Positions 52,245 to 62,000 of a DNA stretch of 64,000 bases are shown here, in pieces; within the stretch, counting starts at the first letter, position 1, and each line of letters opens with the position of its first letter. This stretch comes from Spirosoma sp. SC4-14 (GTDB taxonomy: Bacteria; Bacteroidota; Bacteroidia; Cytophagales; Spirosomataceae): NCBI RefSeq assembly GCF_037201965.1, contig NZ_CP147518.1:867001-931000 (forward strand), written 5' to 3'. The notes below the pieces were generated by a model. That model was not told the origin of the DNA. It did not search any database and saw only the letters and a list, made by a program, of their open reading frames with translations. Both the position numbers and the translations under genes were made by a program.

Positions 52245-54407
52245 CTATTCCCCACGCATGTGGGGATGAACCGACCTCAACCGATAAGCCATTCGATTAT
52301 TCAGCCTATTCCCCACGCATGTGGGGATGAACCGGGTAGCGAATGCCCATGCTGCTGCTCGTATCGCTATTCCCCACGCATGTGGGGATGAACCGTCAGC
52401 CCGCAATGCAGTCGGACAACTGGCAACCTATTCCCCACGCATGTGGGGATGAACCGCTGGACTAACCCAAAAAGAGCTTGGGCAAAAACTATTCCCCACG
52501 CATGTGGGGATGAACCGTTAAGGTAACCGAACAGGATGGCACCGAAATCCTATTCCCCACGCATGTGGGGATGAACCGGGCGAGTAGTGGGTGTTTCATA
52601 TAAATAGATTCTATTCCCCACGCATGTGGGGATGAACCGTTTGGCACTTCCTAAAAGTAAGAAACTAACCACTATTCCCCACGCATGTGGGGATGAACCG
52701 GGCCAGGAAGGCGCAAAAAAAGTCAAATCCGACTATTCCCCACGCATGTGGGGATGAACCGTAGTGGAAGTAGATCCTATGGCGGCCGTCACTCTATTCC
52801 CCACGCATGTGGGGATGAACCGATCTGGCTTGTGACGAAGCGGGGAAACGCTTCCTATTCCCCACGCATGTGGGGATGAACCGTATACGTATTTTTATAC
52901 TGTCAATGCAACGGACTATTCCCCACGCATGTGGGGATGAACGGGAAGATGCAACGTTGCATCAGGCTTACACCGACTATTCCCCACGCATGTGGGGATG
53001 AACGGGTAATTTTGATAGCTGTGTTGTGCAGGCCGATCTATTCCCCACGCATGTGGGGATGAACGGTCTATTTTAAACATGCAACGTATGGTCAGACCCT
53101 ATTCCCCACGCATGTGGGGATGAACGGAGATCGATTTGGGCACGATGTTTCCTGAAGCTCTATTCCCCACGCATGTGGGGATGAACGGGTAATTGTTGGA
53201 ACTGCGTCCAGATCCAAATACTATTCCCCACGCATGTGGGGATGAACGTACCGGTTTTGAGCGAAGTTACACTTCGGAAGGCTATTCCCCACGCATGTGG
53301 GGATGAACGGCTGGATAATTATTGTTATAACTATCACCATAACTATTCCCCACGCATGTGGGGATGAACGGTTAACAAGGCAGATAGGACCTTAGTACTG
53401 CCACTATTCCCCACGCATGTGGGGATGAACGGACAAAAACCATTATGTAAACATTGCGAAAAAACTATTCCCCACGCATGTGGGGATGAACGGGATTGCT
53501 GCATGGAGCGTTTTGCTGAATTTATCTATTCCCCACGCATGTGGGGATGAACGATAAATCTTTTATTTTAAAAGGCCTATCTAGTCTATTCCCCACGCAT
53601 GTGGGGATGAACCGAGACGTGCCAGATCCAAATTTCTCAATACTGCCTATTCCCCACGCATGTGGGGATGAACCGTATTGGCCTTTGGGCAAACTAACCA
53701 GTAAACTCTATTCCCCACGCATGTGGGGATGAACCGGAACCGGCTTAATCATTTCTTTTCGACACAAACTATTCCCCACGCATGTGGGGATGAACCGGCG
53801 GCTATGCAAACAACAAGCTCGATGCTGGTCTATTCCCCACGCATGTGGGGATGAACCGGATGCACGTGTTAACAGTGACCTACGCCTTACCTATTCCCCA
53901 CGCATGTGGGGATGAACCGCAGTATAGGGAAATGCTTTCGATACGTGGGCTCTATTCCCCACGCATGTGGGGATGAACCGAACGGGGTGTATGATTACGA
54001 TTACGCCATCAACTATTCCCCACGCATGTGGGGATGAACCGCCTTCCGCGAATCGTTCGATAAAGACTACTAACTATTCCCCACGCATGTGGGGATGAAC
54101 CGTCTCCGAGCAGGGATACGGTCTTATACAATGCCTATTCCCCACGCATGTGGGGATGAACCGAAATTTTCTATCAGAAACGATAAGTGGAATGGCTATT
54201 CCCCACGCATGTGGGGATGAACCGACAAAACGAAGCCAGCAGGACGGAGTGGAGTTCTATTCCCCACGCATGTGGGGATGAACCGAAATTGGCCCAATAT
54301 GAAGCCAGTTTAAAGGACTATTCCCCACGCATGTGGAGATGAACCGTTAATACGCGATAAAATCGAGTCTTTGGGATACTATTCCCCACGCATGTGGGGA
54401 TGAACCG
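52245..54407 (+). CRISPR. Type I-E CRISPR array 2 (36 repeats, 35 spacers)
   Basis: Repeats of 29 bases with 61-base period, stem CCCCAC-GCAT-GTGGGG, ending ATGAACCG, read on the plus strand away from cas6e. They differ from array 1 repeats at six positions (1, 3, 9, 12, 14, 15). Repeats 12-22 (52916-53554) form a consecutive block with position 28 changed from C to G; within it two copies also have a changed last base (repeats 17 and 22). One spacer is 31 bases (53555-53585). The penultimate repeat (54318) has one stem change (GGGGA to GGAGA), as expected for the old, leader-distal end. Confidence 0.98.
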
Positions 54408-54472
54408 CATTTCCCGTAAAAGCGGGCGACGTACAGGCCATAGTCCACACACGCGGGTAGTAATGAACCATA

Positions 54473-54637
54473 CTGACCACCGTTACCGAAAGCACAGACC
54501 CCAATCTGTTGTATGATCTGAAAGCTCGACGGAAAACTGGTGTACAGGTAATCTGGAATCGATGGTTTTGCAAGGTCTTCTTCGATCCGGCCAGCACTAC
54601 TAAGATGCCACTACTACGTGGTTATACGTTTTTATGA
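54473..54637 (+). pseudogene. Possible remnant of a restriction endonuclease R-subunit gene
   Basis: The 307-base gap after array 2 has no intact gene, but one frame (54473-54637, ending TGA) reads TTVTESTDPNLLYDLKARRK, then VFFDPAST. From memory this resembles the TDPN-LYDLK ... KVFF-P segment near the C-terminus of some type I restriction R subunits. The middle (TGVQVIWNRWFC) looks frameshifted and three stop codons stand just upstream (54458-54466). It has no start and no downstream continuation. Chance similarity cannot be excluded. Confidence 0.25.
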
Positions 54638-54714
54638 AAAAGCCCTGTTTAACCGTAATGAATTAAATCGAATATGATCAAATTTACGTATTTTAAAGGC
54701 TAATTCGCCGGTCA

Positions 54715-57700
54715 ATGCGCATCCTTTACTTACTCTTCGTTCTGATTCCGTGGTGTCTACTAGCCCAATCAACTGATCCGATTGGCAAAGGCTGGCAAAC
54801 GTTAACCATTTCCGATGGTCTATCGCAGGGGATGATTTATGATCTTAAACAAGACAGCAAAGGATTTATCTGGGTCGCTACCAAAGACGGACTTAATCGC
54901 TATGACGGGCGTAATTTTTCGGTGTTCACCCACGATCCGTTCAACCCCTATAGCCTCTCCGACAACAGTTGTTCGGCCTTGTTGATTGACCGACAACAGC
55001 GGCTCTGGATTGGCACGCTCAGTCAAGGGCTGAATTTGTATGATGCCCGAACCCGGAAATTCTTTCATATCGATATCCGGGATGATAATTCGCCCGACGC
55101 AGGCAATCACGAAGTTCGGCTACTGGCCGAAGACCCGGATGGCAACATTTGGGTCAATACGGATCAGGACAAACTGTTCAGAATTACCCTGCCCGCTTAT
55201 CTGAAAACCGGTTTCCCGGATAGCGCCAATTTTACCAGTCAGGCTCGATTTAGTTCCATTACACTGGTAGGTATGGCCACTATTGCCTCCGCCCATCATA
55301 TTCAGTTTCGGCCTGATGGCACAGCAACTGTTGGAACCACCTACGGTATGTGTTCTTTCAATTGGCGACAGGTGCGAGACATGCGACCTGACAATCGCCC
55401 AGTCAAGCTGGCCGTAGAAGCGTGGAATATAAGCGATGATGCCGCTCAGGGCGACTACTGGTTTTCAACAAAACGAAATCAGCTTCATGGCTGGCAGCGG
55501 GGAATCCATAAAGTCATCAGTTTACCTGGTGAAGCGACGGGGGCGTTAGTCGAATTTCTTGATGCATCTACTGTAGCGGTGGCCACCCAGCAACACCTTT
55601 GGTTAATGAGGCCCGAACAACTTTTTGCGCAGGATAGCTTAACGGCCCGAACTATGTTTACGGCGATACCGCCCGACGCAATGGGTCTGACAACATTGAT
55701 GAAAGATCAGACCGGTTCGATCTGGTTTGGAACATTCGGCTATGGCATACGGGTGTTCAATCCTAAGGTCAACCAGTTCAGGGTCTTTTTGCCGAAAATT
55801 TCCCTTACCTATCTCTGGCAGGACCAGGCAGGACACATAGATGTCCGCCACTTCCAGCATTATGCCCGGCTTGACCAGGCCAGCAATGGGCTCGTTCCCT
55901 TTCTGACTAAAACAAACGCTGGAAATGATCTGCATCATAACTATCTGATGCAGAGTGAAACCGGATTTCTATGGGTGTCGGGTATCGATTACAGCCAAAA
56001 AATACATCAGCTACTCAAGTACACATCGACCGGGCAATTACTGAAGGCGTACAAGCTTCCTGCCCAAACCGCCTTTGGTACGTATCTCAATCAGACGGTA
56101 GAAGATCAGGAGGGCCAGCTCTGGCTGGGGGCTATCAATGGGAAACTTCTGCGGTTCGATCCTGAAACGGAAACCTTCGCCGTATTTAGCTATAAACACC
56201 TGCTTCCCCAACGTGGAGCCGACATAGAAGTAGGGGCCCTATATTTCGACCGGGTCGGTACGCTCTGGATCGGTACGACCAGAGGTCTGGTCAGGGCCGA
56301 CCACGTTCAGACCAGACCCGCCTTTGCTATTTACAAAAATAACATATTGGAGCGGCAGAGTCTGAGCCACGATGTTGTGTCGAGTATGGTTGATGATCCG
56401 AACCAGCCAAACCGATACCTGTGGGTCGGAACTAAAGGTGGGGGATTAGAACGACTGGATAAACAGTCGGGGCAGTTTCGCCACTTCACCGAAGCGCAGG
56501 GGCTACCCAACAAAGTGGTCTATGGTATCCTGACCGATGAATTTAACAACCTTTGGATGAGTACCAACCGGGGGCTGGCTCTGTTTAATCCCCGAACCTT
56601 CACGTTTCGTACCTATTCTAAAGCTGATGGCCTGCAGGATGATGAGTTTAATACCGGATCTTACTTCAAAACGGCTTCCGGTATGCTGCTGTTCGGTGGC
56701 GTTAATGGGCTAACGATCTTTCGGGCGAAGGATGTAGTGGGTAAGGTGATGGCTCCTCCGCAAGCGCATCTGGTCAGTCTGAAAATCAATAATGAGCCTG
56801 TAGTCGTTGGGGGGGCTGATGGTATTTTACCCCAGAGTATCGAGAATATAACGCATATCGATCTGGCTCATGACCAGAATTTAATTACGCTTGAGTTTGC
56901 GGTGATGAATTTCACCAATCCCGCTAAGAATCGCTTTCGCTATCAGCTTGAGGGTATTGACCGGACCTGGGTAGAGGCTGGCACGAACCACTTTGCCAAT
57001 TACGCACAATTACCCAGTGGTCAGTACACCCTGCACATGATGGGCTCGCCCGATGGGCTAAACTGGAGTAAACCGGTCGAACTTCATCTCCAGATTCATC
57101 CGCCTTTTTACCGGACCTGGTGGGCTTATGTCCTTTATCTGGGTATTTTCGTCTTGGTTGGCTGGCAATTGTACCGCTTCCAGAAACAACGGTTCATACT
57201 CCAGCAGCAGGTTAGATTCGAGCAGAAAGAAGCGAGCCGGCTGGCTGAGCTCGACGCACTGAAAACGAAGTTTTTTGCTAATATTTCCCATGAATTCCGT
57301 ACTCCGCTTACGCTGATTCTGGGGCCGGTTGAACAGATGGCGCAGGAGTATAGCCATGACGGCCGTTTTTCAATACTCCAGCGGAATGCAAATCGGCTAT
57401 TGGGCTTGATCAATCAGCTACTTGATCTGTCGAAGCTCGAAGCGGAACAGCTTCGGCCTGAGCTTGAGCGGAGTAACATAGCTGCTTTTTTTCGTACAAT
57501 AGCCAGTTCGTTTACGTCGCTGGCCGAGGGGCGCCAGATTCAGTTTAGGTTCCTGCAGGATGACGTAAACTACCTGGCCGATTTTGACCGCGATAAGCTG
57601 GAAAAAATCGTTACAAACCTACTAGCCAATGCCTTTAAATTTACACCCAGCGGCAACGAAGTCAGGTTGCGGGTTCATTACCTCATTACTGGTCAGGCAG

Positions 57701-58857
57701 CTACGTTGCAGTGTACGATTGAGGATACAGGTATTGGTATTTCTCCCGAAAATCTGCCCCACATTTTCGAACGGTTCTATCAGGCAGACGGTAAGGCTAA
57801 CCGAGCTTATGAAGGCACGGGTATTGGACTGGCCTTAGTGTATGAACTGGTTAAGGTGTTGGGCGGTACGATCAGCGTATCCAGTAATGAAGGTGTCGGC
57901 ACTACCTTTGCCGTTGTGCTCCCCCTGATCAATGTTTCAGACCCAACGAGGTTGATCAACCCGCACAAACAGGCCACGGCTGCACCCACCGACTTAACCC
58001 CTCCAACGGAAGTAGGTTGCAGAACGGGATCAGTTACTGGTAAAACTGACTCAGTCGCCGATCCCGTTCTGCAACCTACTTCCGAACCTATTCTGCTCAT
58101 TATTGACGACAATGCCGACATCCGGGCTTATGTCCGCAGCATTTTTGCTGCCGACTACCGGGTCATCGAAGCGGAAGACGGACAGGAGGGTTTGGAAAAA
58201 GCCACGGCGACCCTGCCCAATCTGATCATCTGCGATTTGATGATGCCCCGGCTCGATGGCTTTGGCTTTTGCCGTGCCTTGAAGAGCCAGGACGCGACCA
58301 GCCACATTCCGGTTGTGATGCTGACGGCTAAAGCAACGGTAGAGGATCGTATCGAGGGCTTCGAACTGGGTGCCGACGACTACCTGACCAAGCCGTTTAA
58401 TCAGGCCGAAATTCGGGTACGGGTCCAGAATCTGATCCGGCAGCGGCAGCGGCTCTACCAGTGGTTCAGTTCCAACCGGGTCGATCAGAAAGCACCGGTA
58501 GCGATGCCACCGTTGCTCGCGATTGAGCAACGCTTTATCGATCAGTTAACGAATACTATACTTCAGCAATTGGATAATTCAGCCTTCGGTGTGGAAGAAC
58601 TGGCTCAGGCGGTCAATCTGAGCCGTTCGCAGCTCCATCGGAAGCTGAAAGCGATTGCCAATAGCTCGCCAACAGACTGGATTCGGGAGATTCGGCTACA
58701 ATCTGCGGCCGAGCTGCTAAAAGAGGGAACGCAAACCGTCACCCAGGTGGCGTATGCCGTTGGGTTCGAAAGCTTGTCTTACTTCGCCAAAGTATTTCAG
58801 GAACGATACGGCGTTTCACCATCCCAGTATGGAAAAAGCCCGTCAGGACCTGTTTAG
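54715..58857 (+). CDS. Hybrid two-component system protein (sensor kinase, receiver and AraC-type regulator)
   Basis: A 1380-residue one-protein two-component system. After a signal peptide (ILYLLFVLIPWCLLAQS) come two beta-propellers of Reg_prop repeats (about 25-690; DSKGFIWVATKDGLNRYDG type) and a Y_Y_Y domain (~700-790), all periplasmic. Then a membrane helix (YVLYLGIFVLVGWQLYRF, ~805), HisKA with phospho-His in FANISHEFRTPLTLILG (~860), HATPase (LLANAFKFTPSG, GTGIGLALVYELV), a receiver with Asp in IICDLMMPRLDG (~1170), and a C-terminal AraC helix-turn-helix (VEELAQAVNLSRSQLHRKL, QVAYAVGFESLSYFAKVFQERYGVSPSQY). Such proteins sense oligosaccharides and control polysaccharide clusters. No such cluster follows in the window, so its target lies elsewhere. 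A perfect inverted repeat sits in the linker before the receiver. Confidence 0.95.
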   Translation: MRILYLLFVLIPWCLLAQSTDPIGKGWQTLTISDGLSQGMIYDLKQDSKGFIWVATKDGLNRYDGRNFSVFTHDPFNPYSLSDNSCSALLIDRQQRLWIGTLSQGLNLYDARTRKFFHIDIRDDNSPDAGNHEVRLLAEDPDGNIWVNTDQDKLFRITLPAYLKTGFPDSANFTSQARFSSITLVGMATIASAHHIQFRPDGTATVGTTYGMCSFNWRQVRDMRPDNRPVKLAVEAWNISDDAAQGDYWFSTKRNQLHGWQRGIHKVISLPGEATGALVEFLDASTVAVATQQHLWLMRPEQLFAQDSLTARTMFTAIPPDAMGLTTLMKDQTGSIWFGTFGYGIRVFNPKVNQFRVFLPKISLTYLWQDQAGHIDVRHFQHYARLDQASNGLVPFLTKTNAGNDLHHNYLMQSETGFLWVSGIDYSQKIHQLLKYTSTGQLLKAYKLPAQTAFGTYLNQTVEDQEGQLWLGAINGKLLRFDPETETFAVFSYKHLLPQRGADIEVGALYFDRVGTLWIGTTRGLVRADHVQTRPAFAIYKNNILERQSLSHDVVSSMVDDPNQPNRYLWVGTKGGGLERLDKQSGQFRHFTEAQGLPNKVVYGILTDEFNNLWMSTNRGLALFNPRTFTFRTYSKADGLQDDEFNTGSYFKTASGMLLFGGVNGLTIFRAKDVVGKVMAPPQAHLVSLKINNEPVVVGGADGILPQSIENITHIDLAHDQNLITLEFAVMNFTNPAKNRFRYQLEGIDRTWVEAGTNHFANYAQLPSGQYTLHMMGSPDGLNWSKPVELHLQIHPPFYRTWWAYVLYLGIFVLVGWQLYRFQKQRFILQQQVRFEQKEASRLAELDALKTKFFANISHEFRTPLTLILGPVEQMAQEYSHDGRFSILQRNANRLLGLINQLLDLSKLEAEQLRPELERSNIAAFFRTIASSFTSLAEGRQIQFRFLQDDVNYLADFDRDKLEKIVTNLLANAFKFTPSGNEVRLRVHYLITGQAATLQCTIEDTGIGISPENLPHIFERFYQADGKANRAYEGTGIGLALVYELVKVLGGTISVSSNEGVGTTFAVVLPLINVSDPTRLINPHKQATAAPTDLTPPTEVGCRTGSVTGKTDSVADPVLQPTSEPILLIIDDNADIRAYVRSIFAADYRVIEAEDGQEGLEKATATLPNLIICDLMMPRLDGFGFCRALKSQDATSHIPVVMLTAKATVEDRIEGFELGADDYLTKPFNQAEIRVRVQNLIRQRQRLYQWFSSNRVDQKAPVAMPPLLAIEQRFIDQLTNTILQQLDNSAFGVEELAQAVNLSRSQLHRKLKAIANSSPTDWIREIRLQSAAELLKEGTQTVTQVAYAVGFESLSYFAKVFQERYGVSPSQYGKSPSGPV
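58008..58083. repeat. Perfect 24-base inverted repeat inside the hybrid regulator gene
   Basis: Arms 58008-58031 and 58060-58083 are exact reverse complements around a 28-base centre. The frame stays open, and the element encodes the linker (about residues 1098-1123) between HATPase and receiver domains. Confidence 0.9.
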
Positions 58858-58903
58858 TAACCTCCTAAACAGGTCTACTTGCCCGCTGGAGCGGGCTTTT
58901 TTT
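58847..58903 (+). terminator. Tandem hairpins ending the hybrid regulator transcript
   Basis: First hairpin: GACCTGTTTAG (58847-58857, including the stop codon) with CTAAACAGGTC (58865-58875). Second: GCCCGCT (58881-58887) with AGCGGGC (58890-58896) followed by seven T, a standard intrinsic terminator. Confidence 0.88.
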
Positions 58904-59027
58904 ATGTCGATGCGACCATAGTGTTAAACGATGCGACCTCAGCGTTAGCGCATTCAGCAGCAAAGCGGCTATTTCGTTGCGGGGTTGACGGGCGGTGTCC
59001 GAACTACCTTTCTTAGACAACTCACGC

Positions 59028-62000
59028 ATGAAAAACATCTATTCCCTGCGATCCGTCATCGGATTGACCAGCCTGTTGTTGCTCGTTCTTTCGGGCCGAT
59101 TTACCCTCGCTCAAACACCTACTATTACCGGATTTGCGGCTACCTCCAGCACCATTTGCTCAGGCAGCCCCGCTTCGTTCACGGCTACTATTGGTAATTT
59201 CTCTGGTAGTTATGATTGGGTACTTGCCAACGAAAGTATTATTATCGGTAGCACAGATAGTCTCACAACGCTCAGCGGCCTGCTGCCAGGAGGTGGCTCT
59301 GGTGTACGGTCGTATACCCTCACAGTAACCAGTGCTGGGCAGTCGAACAGCGCCACGACCAGCCTGACCGTACTCGCTTCGGGCGTAACGCGGCTGTACG
59401 TAAAGGCCAACGCTACCGGAGCCAACACGGGTCTGAGCTGGCAGGATGCCTTTACCGATTTACAGTCGGCGCTAAAATATCCCTGCGTGGGTAGCCTGCG
59501 CGAAATCTGGATTGCCCGTGGCGTGTATAAACCCAGGTCGGGTGACGTCAACGATGCCTTTTCGATGCTGCCGGACGTAGCTATTTACGGTGGCTTCGAA
59601 GGTACCGAAACTGAACTAAGTCAACGCCCTGCCATTACCTTAAGCAATCCCTCTTCGACAACGTTGTCGCCGGACGTCGATGGTGATGGTACTTCGGCGA
59701 ATAATAGTATGTATCTGATTAACAATACGTCATCGCTCACCAATACAGCTATTCTGGATGGGGTTGTCATCATTGGTACGCAGGCCAGCAGTAACGAGCA
59801 GTTGGGGGCTATTACAAATTCTAGTGGTACTTTCACCGATACACGTTATGGGATGGTATGTAGTCCACAATTTCGCAATCTGTTGTTCACAGGCTTTGTT
59901 TACGTCAATTATTTCAATCCGATTAATAGTGGAAATTATGTATTAAATGCAGGTTATAGTGGAGGTGAACTGAACCCTGTTTTTATCAACTGCGTATTTC
60001 TCAACAACCAGGGAGGAGGTAATACTAGCGGAAGTGTTTATACGCGGGTTACGTCTGGGTCTAAAGCTAATGTGACGTTTATGGGGTGTGTGTTTGCAAA
60101 TAGCTCAGGTCCACAAATTGAAAATTATCAGATTCAGACCGGACAAATACAGACGAACCTATTTAACTGCTCGTTCCTAAGTCTGGCCGATGGTATTCTA
60201 GAGAATAGCGGTTATCAGAGCAGTACACCTATCAACGTTGAACTGAGCAACTGTGTGCTGTGGAATACAGGAGGAAATGCCACCTTTAAGACAGAAGAGG
60301 GTAGCTTTATTACCAGTGAAACAACGGTTCAATACAGTCTACTGGACCAGGCCATCACTGGCTACACCAGCGGCCCTGGCAACCTGACCGCTACCAGTTT
60401 GCCGTTTGTCTCGACCAGCGATATCAGCCTGCCTAACACCTCGCCCGCCGTTAACGCCGGTAACCCCGCCAGTGTAACTATAGCCAGTGGACCTTACTCT
60501 GCCACCAGCCTGCCCCAAACCGATGTGGCTGCCAACCCTCGTATTGTGGGTAGTCGGGTAGACATGGGTGCCCTGGAAGTGCAGAACCCAACCCCTCCCT
60601 GTGGCACAGTGGTGTTTGTGACCGAAGCCGGAGCGGGTTTGCAGAATGGCAGCAGTTGGACCAATGCCTTCAGCGGCACGGCCCTGCAAACGGCCATCAA
60701 CACGGCGGCCACCTGTGGGGCGCAGGTCTGGGTGGCGCAGGGCCTTTACAAACCCACCACCGGCACTGACCCCACCATCAGCTTTTCGATGAAAGAGGGC
60801 GTAGCGATCTACGGAGGCTTTGTGGGTACTGAAGGGCAACTGAGTGATCGGCCAGAGGTCAACCCCGTCACGGGCCAACCGTCCAGCAGTACCCTCTCGG
60901 GAGACATTGGCACATTGGGGGATTCTGGAGAGGATAGCGATAACACGGGTCATGTGATTAGCAATGGACCGGGTCTCACTGCCAGTGCTGTACTAGATGG
61001 CTTTATCATCACTAGAGGAAGAGGCTCTGATGGATCTGTTCTCTATGGAGGAGGGATGCGCAATGCAGAGGCTAGCCCAACAGTGCGCAACTGCTTCTTC
61101 ATTAATAATTATGGAAATAATTGGGGAGGAGCAATTTACAATGAAAACAGTAGTCTTACAATCGTTAACTGTCGTTTTGCGTTCAATACAGCCACTGACG
61201 GTGGGGCGATCTACAATCTAGGAACAGGAACAATAACGATCACCGGGAGCTTATTTGAAAAACACACAAAATATGCCGGGGTTATTTATAGCACCGATAA
61301 CGTTAAGTTAGTGGTCAGTAACAGCACGTTTCGCCAGAACTCGGGTAATGGTGGTGGGGTTTTCTATGATAATGGTAATACACAGTTGGAACTCACTGAC
61401 TGCCTATTGGAAAACAATACGGCTGGAATAGGTAGCGTAATCTATCATTCCGGCCAGGGGGCTGTCAAGTTGACTCGTTGCCAATTTGTTAATAATTCCT
61501 CTACGGAGCAAGAAGGCGGAGCGGTGTATGGGCAAGACAGCAGTTTAGAAGCTGCTGATTGCCGATTTACGGGTAACTCGGCCGTAAAGGAGGGGGGAGC
61601 TGTTTTTTTTGGTGGAATTTCGCTTAAATTGACCAACTGTATCTTTGAGAATAACCGGGGAGGAGGAGACGGGGGCGGGGCGATTGAAGTCAACGGTGGT
61701 TCGGCCAGCCTGATTAACACCTCCTTTGTGAGCAACACGGCTACCAATGGAGGAGCGGTATTGTTCTATAGTGACAATTATCAGGTAACCAATTGCTCCT
61801 TTGTCAACAACGTAGCTATTGAGCAGGGCGGGGCTATCTACAATGCCGCCAACTCCCTACAAATTACCAACAGTTCGTTCCAGGGCAATCAGTCTCCACA
61901 GGGAGGAGCTTACTACAGCGATTATGGCGGACCGGCTCAACTGGTCAACTCAGCGCTGTTCAACAACGGCGGGGCTAACACGGTTGCGCTGTCAGGTGGA

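Noticed and set aside
52206..53732. Plus-strand open frames within array 2 with recurring FPTHVGMNR and IPHACGDEP peptides
   Set aside because: Same reason: repeat translation, not genes.
39514..54407. Self-targeting spacers or spacers matching genes in this window
   Set aside because: No match was noticed by eye; an exact search was not possible, so no claim is made.
60339..60953. 204-codon antisense frame in the giant surface gene
   Set aside because: Shadow of the beta-helix coding sequence on the plus strand.
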